A DNA stretch of 33,975 nt, taken from Actinomycetota bacterium (GTDB lineage: Bacteria > Actinomycetota > Acidimicrobiia > Acidimicrobiales > RAAP-2). Of the stretch, positions 17,656 to 26,158 are shown piece after piece (position 1 is the first letter of the stretch; each line of letters begins with the position of its first letter). The stretch is taken from assembly GCA_021324355.1 (NCBI GenBank), contig JAJPJD010000001.1:1-33975 (forward strand), in the 5' to 3' direction. The notes beneath the pieces are model-generated. The model was given only the letters and a program-made list of their open reading frames with translations. It was not told where the DNA came from and did not search any database. A program made the translations under genes and the position numbers.

Positions 17656-19056
17656 CTAGGGCCGCTCCCCGGCCCGACCAACCAGGTTGCCCAACTCGAT
17701 GAGGAGCTCCCCGGCCGCAAGGAGACCCTTGAAAAACTGGTCCATGACCATTCGTTCGTTGGGGGCGTGGATTCGGTCATCGGGTAGTCCAACTCCCAAG
17801 AATGCGAGTGGCGCTCGAAGAATACGTGCGAGTGTTTCTTCGGGCCCACTTCCACCTTCCCTGGTGAACAACGGTCGGGAGCCCCATACTCTCTCGACTG
17901 CCCGGACCACCGCTTCGACGGCCGGATGGTCAATGGGGGTCGAGACTGGGGCCACCGCACCTTGCCGGGTCACCTGACACTCAAGGACCTCGGGAGTTTG
18001 CTGAGTTAGCCAGGAGCGGAACAAGGCTTCTATCCGATCGGGTTGCTGGTCTGGCACAAGCCGAAAAGCGACCTTAAGGCCGGCGCTTGCAGGAACGATA
18101 GTTTTGATTCCCGGCCCGCCATAGCCGCTATGGATCCCGACCACCTCTGCGGTAGGACGCGCCCCGATCCGTTCAAGTGGCGAAAAGCCCACTTCGCCCA
18201 CCAGGCTCCGTATGCCGCCGGCTTGGGTTTTGAACGCTGACTCATCGAAGGGTTGAGCAGCGATCAACGCTCGCTCAAGGCTGGTCAGCTCCCGTACGTC
18301 GTCGTAGAAACCTGGCACCGCAACGCGGCCATCCCGATCGTGCAAGGCTGCGACAACTCGCGATGCGACTGCAGCTGCATTCGGGACAGCTCCTCCCCAT
18401 ACACCACTATGCAGGTCTACCGACGCTGTCCTCAAAGACACATCAAAAGCAACGAGCCCGCGCATCGACACCGTCACCGACGGAATATCAGGAGAAACCA
18501 TCCCGGTATCTGATACCACGACAACGTCGCATCTCAGTCGATCAGTCTCCCTTAACAAAAGGTCCTCAAGGTACGGGCTGCCAACCTCCTCCTCCCCCTC
18601 TACAAGGAACTTCACATTCACCGGAAGCTTCCCAAGGACTGAAAGCAAGCCTCGACAAGCCTCGATCTGGTACAGAACCTGGCCCTTGTCGTCAATTGCC
18701 CCTCGTGCCCGGCACTCTCCATCCATGATGACTGGCTGAAATGGCAGTGAGATCCACTCGTCCAACGGATCGACGGGCTGGACGTCGTGATGGCCGTAGA
18801 TAAGCACTGTCGGAGCCTTGGGCCCCGCGTGAAGCCAGTCCGCGTAGACAGCCGGCCCAATTGGGCTTTCCAAGACGGCCACGTGCTCGAGGCCAGCCGC
18901 TCCAAGCATTTCAGCGCAGAATCGAGCTGATGCCCACAGGTCTTCCGATCGTTCAGGGTCAGCAGAGATCGAAGGGATCTGAAGCCAATGCAGAAGGGAC
19001 CGGACGATCCGCTCTCGGTTCGCCCGCAGGTATGACTCGAGGACCAGAATGGCCAT
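17656..19056 (-). CDS. M20-family metallopeptidase (dipeptidase/carnosinase-like)
   Basis: This 466-residue zinc peptidase has all expected metal and catalytic positions: His89 and Asp91 (YGHHDVQP), Asp122 (GAIDDKG), Glu156/Glu157 (EGEEEVGS), Asp183 (VVSDTG) and a C-terminal His (RIHAPNERM). The dimerisation lid domain lies between (LHSGVWGGAVPNA). It should cleave dipeptides or similar amide-linked compounds in the cytoplasm. The ATG at 19056 gives the normal family N-terminus (MAILVLESYL); an open upstream extension to 19212 is basic and unlike the family. It is divergent from the flavin monooxygenase gene. Confidence 0.92.
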   Translation of the reverse strand: MAILVLESYLRANRERIVRSLLHWLQIPSISADPERSEDLWASARFCAEMLGAAGLEHVAVLESPIGPAVYADWLHAGPKAPTVLIYGHHDVQPVDPLDEWISLPFQPVIMDGECRARGAIDDKGQVLYQIEACRGLLSVLGKLPVNVKFLVEGEEEVGSPYLEDLLLRETDRLRCDVVVVSDTGMVSPDIPSVTVSMRGLVAFDVSLRTASVDLHSGVWGGAVPNAAAVASRVVAALHDRDGRVAVPGFYDDVRELTSLERALIAAQPFDESAFKTQAGGIRSLVGEVGFSPLERIGARPTAEVVGIHSGYGGPGIKTIVPASAGLKVAFRLVPDQQPDRIEALFRSWLTQQTPEVLECQVTRQGAVAPVSTPIDHPAVEAVVRAVERVWGSRPLFTREGGSGPEETLARILRAPLAFLGVGLPDDRIHAPNERMVMDQFFKGLLAAGELLIELGNLVGRAGERP

Positions 19057-19226
19057 CGCGGCAAGGTACCCGGCGTGCCGGCCAGGGGCCAACAGTCGAG
19101 CCCCCAACTTGCGAGGGTAGGAGGGACATTTCCTGGTGACCGGCGGGTTTCGCAGCTGACCAGCTCGGTTGCCACCCTGATCCGATCGATTCGGGCTGGG
19201 CTCAACCGCCAACTAGGCTAGGGGAC

Positions 19227-20846
19227 ATGGAGGGGGTTCGTAACTACGACGCAATCGTCATTGGCGCTGGATTCTCCGGCCTGTACGCCGTCTACTCGCT
19301 CAGAGAGGCAGGGTTCAGCGTCCGAGCGCTGGAGAAAGCAGACGGCGTGGGTGGCACCTGGTATTGGAACCGCTACCCAGGAGCGCGTTGCGATGTCCAG
19401 AGTATTGAGTACTCCTACAGCTTCAGCAAGGAGATCCAAGAGGAGTGGGAATGGACCGAGCTGATGCCGGCCCAGCCCGAGATCGAGGCATACCTCAACT
19501 TTGTCGCGGATCGGCTCGACTTACGAAAAGACATTGAGTTGTCGACCCGGGTCACAGCGATGACTTTTGATGAGTCCAGCAACACCTGGTTCATTGAAAC
19601 GGATCGGGGTCAGAATTTCGTTGCTCGCTGGGTGATCGCTGGCACCGGCTGTCTTTCGGAGCCACTCGAGCCGGACCTTCCAGGCCTGGACACCTTCAAG
19701 GGAGTTCAACTCTTCACGAACCGTTTCCCCAAGGAAGGTTTTGATTTCACTGGGCACCGAGTGGGCGTAATCGGAACGGGTTCCTCTGGTGTCCAATGCA
19801 TCCCCATCATTGCCGAGGCCGCTGACCACCTCTACGTCTTCCAACGTTCAGCTGCGTACAGCCGACCTGCCAACAACCGACCACTTCGGCCCGGCGAGCT
19901 TGAAGGGGTGAAGGCTAACTACGAGGAACTTCGAATCAAGCAGCGCAACGCGTTTGCCGGGCTGGTGAGCTTCGGTGCTGTTTCCTTCGAAGGACTCAAG
20001 CCGCCAGAACGCCGAATTCTCGAAACTCCGATTGAAGAGCGAATGAAGGTTCTCGACGAGCTTGGTTGGAGTGCACCAGCCGCCTGGGCAGACGTGATGT
20101 TCGACCTTGAGGCTAACCGCGCTGGAACCGAGCTCTACGGAGAACTTATCCGTAGGGTCGTCAAGGACCCTGACGTCGCCGAGTCACTGGTTCCCCACTA
20201 CCCGATGGGCTGCAAACGCCAGATCCTCGATACCGGGTACTTCGAGACCTTCAATCGTGACAACGTTACCCTGGTGGATCTGCGGAAAGAGCCAATCGAG
20301 CGCATCACTGCAAACTCTGTCGACACCATTCGGAGTTCGTATGAGCTCGACGTTCTTGTTCTCGCGACTGGATTCGACGCCATGACCGGCGCGTTAAACC
20401 GTATCGACATCCGCGGCAGGGATGGAAGGACTCTTCGTGATGTATGGACCACAGAAGGCCCGGTCAGCTACCTCGGGCTTCAGGTCGCCGGCTTCCCGAA
20501 CCTCTTCACCGTGACTGGGCCTGGAAGTCCATCCGTCCTTAGCAATATGGTCGTCTCAATTGAACAGCACGTGGAATGGATCACTGACTGCCTTGTCTTC
20601 CTGCGTGAGCATGGGTTGAACACCATCGAGGCAGAGCCTGATGCTCAGGCCGCGTGGGTTGAACATGCTGCCTCATTGGTCGAAGGGACGATCAGAAATT
20701 CCGAGGGCTGCAACTCGTGGTATCTAGGCGCCAATGTTCCTGGTAAAAAGCGTATCCACATGCCCTACACTGGCGGACTACCCGCATATCGCCGAAAGTG
20801 CGACGAGGTAGCCGCGACAGGGTATTCGGGCTTCTCGCTGAGCTAA
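19227..20846 (+). CDS. Flavin-containing monooxygenase, Baeyer-Villiger type but with altered fingerprint
   Basis: This 539-residue protein has an FAD Rossmann motif (GAGFSG, 13-18), the GGTWYWNRYPGARCD segment (43-56) found in Baeyer-Villiger monooxygenases, and an NADPH Rossmann motif (GTGSSG, 183-188). The class fingerprint FxGxxxHxxxW(P/D) appears at 157-168 as FKGVQLFTNRFP: Phe, Gly and Pro are kept, but the His is Phe163 and the Trp is Phe167. The family inserts oxygen next to ketones using NADPH and O2; here the activity may differ. AGGGG lies just before the ATG. The 3' end overlaps the convergent sirtuin gene by 4 bp. Confidence 0.88.
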   Translation: MEGVRNYDAIVIGAGFSGLYAVYSLREAGFSVRALEKADGVGGTWYWNRYPGARCDVQSIEYSYSFSKEIQEEWEWTELMPAQPEIEAYLNFVADRLDLRKDIELSTRVTAMTFDESSNTWFIETDRGQNFVARWVIAGTGCLSEPLEPDLPGLDTFKGVQLFTNRFPKEGFDFTGHRVGVIGTGSSGVQCIPIIAEAADHLYVFQRSAAYSRPANNRPLRPGELEGVKANYEELRIKQRNAFAGLVSFGAVSFEGLKPPERRILETPIEERMKVLDELGWSAPAAWADVMFDLEANRAGTELYGELIRRVVKDPDVAESLVPHYPMGCKRQILDTGYFETFNRDNVTLVDLRKEPIERITANSVDTIRSSYELDVLVLATGFDAMTGALNRIDIRGRDGRTLRDVWTTEGPVSYLGLQVAGFPNLFTVTGPGSPSVLSNMVVSIEQHVEWITDCLVFLREHGLNTIEAEPDAQAAWVEHAASLVEGTIRNSEGCNSWYLGANVPGKKRIHMPYTGGLPAYRRKCDEVAATGYSGFSLS

Positions 20847-21655
20847 CCACAGAGGTCTACCCTGCCTTCATGATTGGAGGGTTCTCTGGGTACACCAACG
20901 ATCGTGGGAAGCGATCTGGAGATCGACTCCCTGACCACGACTTCAGCGATGTCGTCATACGGCGTCGGCTGCTCGTTGACGATTACAACCTTCGCTCCGT
21001 GCGCAACTGACAGCGGAACTAGGCCCGCAGCAGGGTAGACACCAAGGCTCGTACCGACAACGAGGAGCAAATCACAGTTGACGACCGCGTGCTCAGCTCT
21101 TCGGAGAACTGACGGGAGGAGTGGTTGCCCAAAGCTGATGGTCGCCGATTTGAGAATCCCACCGCAGCTGAGACAGGCGGGGTCCTCGTCCCCCTGACGA
21201 ACTCGTTCGAGCGTCGGACCTGCTGGTTGCCTGACTCCGCAAGAGAGGCACACAACCTCTCGAAATGTGCCATGGAGTTCTACGACTCGAGCTGGGTTAT
21301 TCCCCGCGAGCTGGTGGAGACCATCGATGTTTTGTGTAAGCAGCATGTTGAGCTTCCCTCGGCGCTCAAGATGAACAAAGGCCCGATGGCCACTATTCGG
21401 CTGTGCTTTCCAGATCGGCGAGGTAAGTCGATTACGCCAGGCGCGCCGCCTGACTTCTGCATCACCCAGGTATGCGTCCAAGGTTGCTAGGCGTTCAGCT
21501 TCTGGATCCCTTGTCCAAATCCCTTGGGGCCCGCGGTAGTCAGGAATCCCTGAATCGGTGGATATTCCGGCTCCAGTCAAACCAACTATTCGATCGGCCG
21601 TGGCAATGATTGACTTTGCGGCAAGGATCGGGTCTGGGAAACCAGGATCTGACAT
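20843..21655 (-). CDS. Sirtuin NAD-dependent protein deacylase
   Basis: This 270-residue Sir2-family enzyme shows GAGIS (28-32), GIPDYRG (36-42), TQNIDGLH (107-114) and the catalytic His128 in ELHG. A zinc site is formed by Cys136/Cys139 and Cys161/Cys164. A C-terminal Rossmann part holds VVGTSLGVYPAAGL. It removes acyl groups from lysines using NAD+. The gene converges on the monooxygenase gene, with the two stop codons overlapping (20843-20846). Start ATG at 21655 follows AAGGG. Sirtuins often regulate metabolic enzymes; a link to the neighbouring catabolic genes is possible but unshown. Confidence 0.93.
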   Translation of the reverse strand: MSDPGFPDPILAAKSIIATADRIVGLTGAGISTDSGIPDYRGPQGIWTRDPEAERLATLDAYLGDAEVRRRAWRNRLTSPIWKAQPNSGHRAFVHLERRGKLNMLLTQNIDGLHQLAGNNPARVVELHGTFREVVCLSCGVRQPAGPTLERVRQGDEDPACLSCGGILKSATISFGQPLLPSVLRRAEHAVVNCDLLLVVGTSLGVYPAAGLVPLSVAHGAKVVIVNEQPTPYDDIAEVVVRESISRSLPTIVGVPREPSNHEGRVDLCG

Positions 21656-21983
21656 GAGGCTAACCCTTCAAACGTCGGAGGTGGGTACTTCCCTCACCTA
21701 GTGCCAGCCGGGACAATTGTCGAACTCCGCGCGGCCACATTTAGACTCTGTCAGCATTCTGTCAAGCACTCTCGCTCCCTGACGGGTGCCAGTCGACCTT
21801 GGATCTGCCGGTAGGGCACAGCTTCCCGAGAATGTCCATCTCCTGTGTCAGGTCAGGGGGACCTAGCAACGAGGATGGACATCGTGCACAAGAAGTTTTC
21901 TCCTGACGTCTCGTGGGATGTCGCCAACGCGGCGAGGCGAAATGGTCTCTCAGTGGCGAGGCTCGGCGGTTCGTTCGAGCGGA
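21656..21983. other. Intergenic stretch before the sirtuin gene; no gene seen
   Basis: Only short overlapping frames occur. It must contain the sirtuin promoter (minus strand), which I could not fix. An inverted repeat with 9-bp arms (21832-21840 with 21874-21882) and a 33-base loop is the only visible structure. Confidence 0.45.
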
Positions 21984-22430
21984 TCACGACACAGCGGTTC
22001 TCACCAAGACGGCGATTTTCTCCGCGACCTCTCGACTCCATTTTACGATGGCGTAGGACACTGGCCACATAGCGCCGTCGTCGAGTTGGGCGGCATCTTG
22101 AAACTCGAGCGTCGAGTAGCGAGTGTTGAACTTTCCCGAGTTCTTGAAAGCGACGACGATCTTGCCGTCGGCGTTCGCATAGGCGGGCATCCCATACCAG
22201 GTCTTTGCTGACAGCCCCGGTGCATTCGAGGTGATGATGGCGTGCACCCTCTCGCCGAGGGCACGGTCCTCTGGGTTCATGCGGGCAATGGCGTCGAGGG
22301 CAGCTTGGAGCTCATCAGCCCTTTTTCTTCCCTTTTTGCTCTCGGCACGCAGCTCGGCGGCACGCTCCTTCATGGCGGCGCGCTCCGCATCACTGAAGCC
22401 ATCGGCCTGCGTCGGTCTGCGATCTGCCAT
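21984..22430 (-). CDS. DUF1801 (YdhG-like) family protein
   Basis: This 148-residue protein has a charged helical N-terminus (to about residue 60) and then a DUF1801 domain: ITSNAPGLSAKTWYGMPAY, KIVVAFKNSGKFNTRY and MWPVSYAI are typical. Members have been linked to iron handling or stress but have no firm activity. AAAGGAG sits 6 bases before the ATG, a very strong start. A small ORF ends 45 bp upstream on the same strand, so both may be one operon. Confidence 0.85.
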   Translation of the reverse strand: MADRRPTQADGFSDAERAAMKERAAELRAESKKGRKRADELQAALDAIARMNPEDRALGERVHAIITSNAPGLSAKTWYGMPAYANADGKIVVAFKNSGKFNTRYSTLEFQDAAQLDDGAMWPVSYAIVKWSREVAEKIAVLVRTAVS

Positions 22431-22475
22431 CTAACACTCCTTTCATGGCCCTCATACGGTGGAGATCGGATCTTC

Positions 22476-22721
22476 TCAAAGCTCGTCGAGTCGGTTCTTG
22501 ATCCTGCGAGACCAGCTCAAGAGCACGATGGGATGCTCCTCCGGTCTCATTATCGCGGCGTGTGCCTCCTCGATGACACTGTCGCTCCCGGCGGCTGCTG
22601 GGTGCAAGTGTCCGTCCCGGACGATCTCTCGCCGGTAGCAGCCTGATCGGCCGGTTCGCGATGCCACCAAGAAGGCGGCCACGATGACTTGCTCGCCGTC
22701 CTGCTCCAACGCGCTCGCCAT
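22476..22721 (-). CDS. Small hypothetical protein
   Basis: An 81-codon frame starts at ATG 22721 with a weak AGG upstream and ends 45 bp before the DUF1801 gene. The predicted product starts MASALEQDGEQVIVAAFLVA and later reads IMRPEEHPIVLLSWSRRIKNRL, which is a plausible globular sequence. I do not recognise a family. The same-strand, short-gap position before DUF1801 supports it; GC-rich chance frames in this area argue for caution. Confidence 0.45.
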   Translation of the reverse strand: MASALEQDGEQVIVAAFLVASRTGRSGCYRREIVRDGHLHPAAAGSDSVIEEAHAAIMRPEEHPIVLLSWSRRIKNRLDEL

Positions 22722-22796
22722 CTTGGCCTGAACAGATCCTCACCGATCTGGTCAGGCGGAGTTCTCGGCAGCCAAAGGCGCGGCTAGCCGCTCGGC

Positions 22797-22823
22797 TGTC
22801 ACACCACGGCAGGCATCGGCGTC
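22797..22823 (+). promoter_or_regulatory. ECF41-type promoter (TGTCACA-N16-CGTC)
   Basis: TGTCACA at 22797-22803 and CGTC at 22820-22823 are separated by exactly 16 bases, 31 bp before the GTG of the oxidoreductase gene that overlaps an ECF41 sigma gene. As I recall, this is the recognition pattern reported for ECF41 sigma factors. A small 6-bp hairpin (22825-22840) follows at the likely transcript start. AGGGAGG at 22843-22849 is the ribosome site. Confidence 0.75.
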
Positions 22824-22854
22824 TAGTTGTCGAAACAACTTCAGGGAGGTCCCC

Positions 22855-24138
22855 GTGAAAGGCAAGTGCAATGTCGAGGTGGTGGTCGTCGGAGCGGGGC
22901 TTGCCGGGCTGACGGCGGCAGTCGTGGCAGCGCTTGATGGAGCGTCGGTCGTGCTGTGCGACGTGCGTGCGCTGGGAGGCCGAGCACGAAGCCATACGCG
23001 GGAAGGCTTCATCCTAAACCAAGGGCCCCACGCCCTCTACCGCACCGGCGCCGGTGCTGGAGTGCTCAGCCGACTGGGTGTCGACTTCAGCGGGTCGCCT
23101 CCACACCGAGCGGCCTTTGGGTACACGGAGGCGGGCAGCCTCGCGGTGCTTCCCACCTCGGCCGGGTCCCTGCTCCGCTCCTCAGTGCTCGGCGTCTTCG
23201 ACAAAGTCCGATTCGCTCGGCTGCTCGCGAGGGTGCAGCGGCTTGAGCCAGCCTCGTTCGCCAAAATGAGCGCCGCCGAGTGGGTCGCCTCGCTCGGCCT
23301 CAGCTCCCGGGGTGCTCGTGTCATCTCCGCACTCACGCGGGTCGCGACGTACGCCGGTGACCTCGATCTTGTCTCTGGTGACGCCGCCGTCGCCCAGCTG
23401 CAGCTCGCCCTCAGAGGGGTCCTCTACCTCGACGGCGGCTGGCAGTCCCTCGTCGAAGGTCTAAGGGCCACCGCAACTTCCTCTCGGGTGAGGGTCCTTG
23501 AGTGCGAGCAGGCGACCGAACTCCACGCCAGAGCGGACGGTACCTTCGAGGTGCGGACGTCAGCAAGGACCCTACAGGCGGCCTCGGTCGTGGTCGCCGG
23601 CGGCAGCCCGGCGGCAGCACGAGCGCTACTTCCCCGTCCTCCCGCATGGGAGCTCGGCGCGCCGGCAACGGCAGCCTGCCTCGACCTTGGCCTCTGCCGG
23701 CTGCCAACCACCATGGTGGCCTTTGGGCTCGACCAGCCGCTCTACCTCTCTACCCACAGCCCGAAGGCCTGCCTCGCTCCCCCCGGCGGGGCGGTCGTCC
23801 ACGTCATGCGCTACGGCGCCCGGATCTCCACTGACGACAGAGCCCAGCTGTGGGAGCTCGCGCGGCGCTGCGGTATAGGCGACCGCGATGTCGTTGTCCA
23901 GCGGTTCCTTCACGAGATGACGGTCTGTCATGCCCTGCCACGCCCCGGATCGGGGCTCCGTGGACGTCCGTCCATCGACGCGACCGGCACGGACGGAGTG
24001 TTCATAGCCGGTGACTGGGTTGGTTCGGTGGGCCTCCTCGCCGATGCTTCAATCGCCAGCGGGGAGGCTGCTGGGCGAGCCGCTTCGCAGCGCGCGAAGC
24101 GCCAGCGTGCCCTGGGTAGCGCGATGGTGGGGCCATGA
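22855..24138 (+). CDS. FAD-dependent oxidoreductase (phytoene desaturase/amine-oxidase-like)
   Basis: This 427-residue flavoprotein begins with the FAD Rossmann motif VVVGAGLAGLTAA (about 10-22), has RALGGRARSHTREGF soon after, and ends with the FAD-contact segment GVFIAGDWVGSVGLLADASI. This fits the NAD(P)/FAD amine-oxidase/phytoene-desaturase superfamily; the substrate is unknown. The GTG start follows AGGGAGG at a good distance. Its end overlaps the ECF41 sigma gene by ATGA (24135-24138), so the two are coupled. ECF41 genes commonly sit beside carboxymuconolactone decarboxylases, oxidoreductases or epimerases, and this gene fits the oxidoreductase role. Confidence 0.87.
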   Translation: MKGKCNVEVVVVGAGLAGLTAAVVAALDGASVVLCDVRALGGRARSHTREGFILNQGPHALYRTGAGAGVLSRLGVDFSGSPPHRAAFGYTEAGSLAVLPTSAGSLLRSSVLGVFDKVRFARLLARVQRLEPASFAKMSAAEWVASLGLSSRGARVISALTRVATYAGDLDLVSGDAAVAQLQLALRGVLYLDGGWQSLVEGLRATATSSRVRVLECEQATELHARADGTFEVRTSARTLQAASVVVAGGSPAAARALLPRPPAWELGAPATAACLDLGLCRLPTTMVAFGLDQPLYLSTHSPKACLAPPGGAVVHVMRYGARISTDDRAQLWELARRCGIGDRDVVVQRFLHEMTVCHALPRPGSGLRGRPSIDATGTDGVFIAGDWVGSVGLLADASIASGEAAGRAASQRAKRQRALGSAMVGP

Positions 24139-25001
24139 ACACCGCCGACGAGGTCTTCGCTGCCGAGCGACCGCGACTGCTCGGCCTCGCGTACCGCATT
24201 CTCTCGAGCTACACCGACGCCGAGGACGTCGTCCAGGAGTCCTGGATCCGCTGGCAGGGCATCGAGGTCAACACGATCGAACATCCCGTGGCTTACCTCA
24301 CGACCATCGTCACCCGTCTGGCACTCGATCGAGCCCGAACAATCGCCCGCCGGCGGGAACACTACGTAGGGCCATGGCTCCCCGAGCCAATCGCCATCCA
24401 ACGAACTCCCGAGGACCACGCCGAGATTGCCGAATCTCTCACGCTCGGGTTCCTGATGGTGCTAGACCGCCTCAGCCCGACTGAGCGTGCCGTGTGGCTG
24501 CTCGCCGATGTCTTCGGAGAGCCCTACGGGCTCATCGCCTCGGCCGTCGGCAAAAGTGAGGCAGCCTGCCGCCAGATCGCTGCTCGAGCGCGCCGACGTC
24601 TACGCGAAGAACGTCCTGAACCACCACAACGACTGGACCCGAGACTCTTACGACAGCTCTTGGCCGCCGTGAGCACCGGCGACCTCAAGGGGACCTTGGA
24701 GCTGCTTCATGCCGACGTCGTGCTCATAAGTGACGGCGGCTCCGAGCACCGTGCTGCCCGCCACCCCGTCGTCGGAGCAGATCGTGTAGCTCGCCTCGCC
24801 ATCAACCTCTCCCGCCGAGGCGAGATGACTTCCATTCGAGAGGCGACAGTCAACGGAGCAGCCGCATTTGTTGTCGAGGTCAACGGATCCATGCCTATCG
24901 TCATCACTGGCGAGCAGCACGAGGGGAAAATCACCTGCATCTATCTGCTCTTGAACGAAGACAAGCTCGGCAGTCTCGCTGCCAATCCGGTAATTACCTA
25001 A
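24135..25001 (+). CDS. sigJ: ECF41-group sigma factor with fused SnoaL-like regulatory domain
   Basis: This 288-residue sigma factor has region 2 (about 5-75, with DAEDVVQESWIRW), region 4 (about 100-160, with LSPTERAVWLLADVFG) and a C-terminal SnoaL-like domain (about 165-288). The ECF41 signatures are present: WLPEP (81-85) in the linker, DGGSE (200-204) for the DGGG box, and NEDKL (274-278) for the NPDKL box. The last two deviate slightly. In ECF41 factors the C-terminal domain replaces an anti-sigma factor and adjusts activity. The promoter-like site at 22797 ahead of the operon suggests the factor drives its own genes. Confidence 0.93.
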   Translation: MNTADEVFAAERPRLLGLAYRILSSYTDAEDVVQESWIRWQGIEVNTIEHPVAYLTTIVTRLALDRARTIARRREHYVGPWLPEPIAIQRTPEDHAEIAESLTLGFLMVLDRLSPTERAVWLLADVFGEPYGLIASAVGKSEAACRQIAARARRRLREERPEPPQRLDPRLLRQLLAAVSTGDLKGTLELLHADVVLISDGGSEHRAARHPVVGADRVARLAINLSRRGEMTSIREATVNGAAAFVVEVNGSMPIVITGEQHEGKITCIYLLLNEDKLGSLAANPVIT

Positions 25002-25160
25002 GCGAAGAGCGCGGTGACAGCCCGGAACCTGAGGATCGTGGCCGTCGAGTCGAACGTCCTCGAGAGCCCCCTTGTTGCGCCAGATGCATTGGTGCTTCAT
25101 GGCTCCGGGCAGAGACCGGGAAAGCCAACGTCCGAGAACCCCCGTCGCGTGAGAGGTTTC

Positions 25161-25185
25161 TGCCCCGGTCAACTTGCCCGGGGCA
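25161..25185 (+). terminator. Hairpin downstream of the sigma factor gene
   Basis: An 8-bp GC-rich stem (25161-25168 with 25178-25185) with a 9-base loop lies 160 bp after the sigma gene stop. No T-tract is present. It is plausible as an operon terminator, but the distance weakens the case. Confidence 0.45.
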
Positions 25186-25211
25186 CCAACTCAAAGTAAC
25201 CGCCGTCGAGC

Positions 25212-25521
25212 GACCGGACCTACGCGTCCGTCTTCGTGATCCCTGGCCGTGACGAGACGGGCTGGAAACACCGCAATCGCCGGGCTCGTCATCGGCCTCG
25301 CGCTCAACGCTGGTGCACCTCATCGGATCCCGATGGACGGCGCCTCGGTCAACCCGGCCCGAAGCCTCGGCCCCTCCCTCTTCGTGGGGAGCAGCGCCCT
25401 CGACCAGCTGTGGGCCCACCTCGTTGCTCCGCTCGTCGGTGGCGGCCTTTCGGCGCTCGTCTACGACCTCTTCTACCGCAAAGACGAAGAGGGAGCATCG
25501 CCCGAGGAGCAAGCGCGCTGA
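25212..25521 (+). pseudogene. aqpZ: C-terminal remnant of an aquaporin (MIP family), frameshifted
   Basis: The frame from 25249 reads AGNTAIAGLVIGLAL, then SVNPARSLGPSLFVG (the second NPA motif of aquaporins) and the last membrane helix QLWAHLVAPLVGGGLSALVYDLF. The first half of the protein is absent. Between LAL and IPMDG the expected family sequence TLVHLIG appears only in the +1 frame, so a base seems gained near 25305 and one lost near 25326. A further shift near 25247 joins SVFVI in another frame to the VTRRAGNT stretch. Aquaporins are channels of about 230-250 residues with two NPA motifs; one is left here. Sequencing errors could explain single shifts but not the missing half. Confidence 0.8.
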
Positions 25522-25574
25522 CCGGCGCCAGCCGGACCCCTGACCGCCACGAGCCGCCGTCGCAGGCGACAGCG

Positions 25575-26131
25575 GTGAGTGACCTGGAGCAGAGGATCGC
25601 TGCGCGCCCTTGGCCCGGTCAGAAGCGATCCGAGATGTGGGCGCGCCGGTGGTTCGCCGTCACCGCGCTGTGCGTCGCCGGAGGCGTCGCCATCAGCGTC
25701 TACACCGCGGCACACAACGGCGCCGGCCACTTCTCCAGCCCGGTCGAGCGGGCCTTCAATACCTTCGCCTTCGTCTCGGTCGACTCGTACCTGATCGTCG
25801 GGGTGACGGCGCTGCTCCTCGCCTTGAGGCCGGGCCCCACCTCCCAGCTGTTCGCAACCTTTCGGCCCATCGGCGTCGTTGCCATCACGGTGACCGGCCT
25901 CGTCTACCACGTCGCCCTGGCGAGTCTGCTCGACCTCCAGGGTTGGGACCAGCTCGGCAACCAGCTCGTCCACACCGTCGTGCCGATCCTGACCGTGGTC
26001 GGGTGGCTCATCTTCGGGCCGCGTCGACTCACCTCGGCCAAAATCGCCCTCTGGTCCCTTCCTTCCCAGTCGCCTGGCTTGGCTTCACCCTGATCCGCGG
26101 AGCCGTCGGGCACGCCGACACGCCTTCCTGA
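25575..26131 (+). pseudogene. Pr6Pr-type membrane protein, frameshifted near its end
   Basis: From a GTG at 25575 the frame encodes a multi-helix membrane protein with the family-typical NTFAFVSVDSYLIVGVTALL, VTGLVYHVAL and HTVVPILTVVGWLIFGPRR. At about 26056-26062 the reading frame breaks: the expected tail FPVAWLGFTLIRGAV continues in the +2 frame, up to a stop at 26131. After that the normal end of the family (a WYPYPF-like segment) is absent. The uninterrupted frame instead stops at 26093 after an unrelated tail. Function of the family is unknown. A single-base error in the data is possible, but the absent C-terminus supports real decay. Confidence 0.7.
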
Positions 26132-26158
26132 AGAGCACCACCACAGTGGCGCGTCTCG

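Noticed and set aside
21832-21882. 9-bp inverted repeat with a 33-base loop
   Set aside because: The arms are short and the loop long; a match this size is plausible by chance, so I gave it no function.
25236-25574. Long N-terminal extension of the Pr6Pr-like frame
   Set aside because: It is Arg/Pro-rich and covers the aquaporin remnant in another frame; the family-like sequence starts after 25575.
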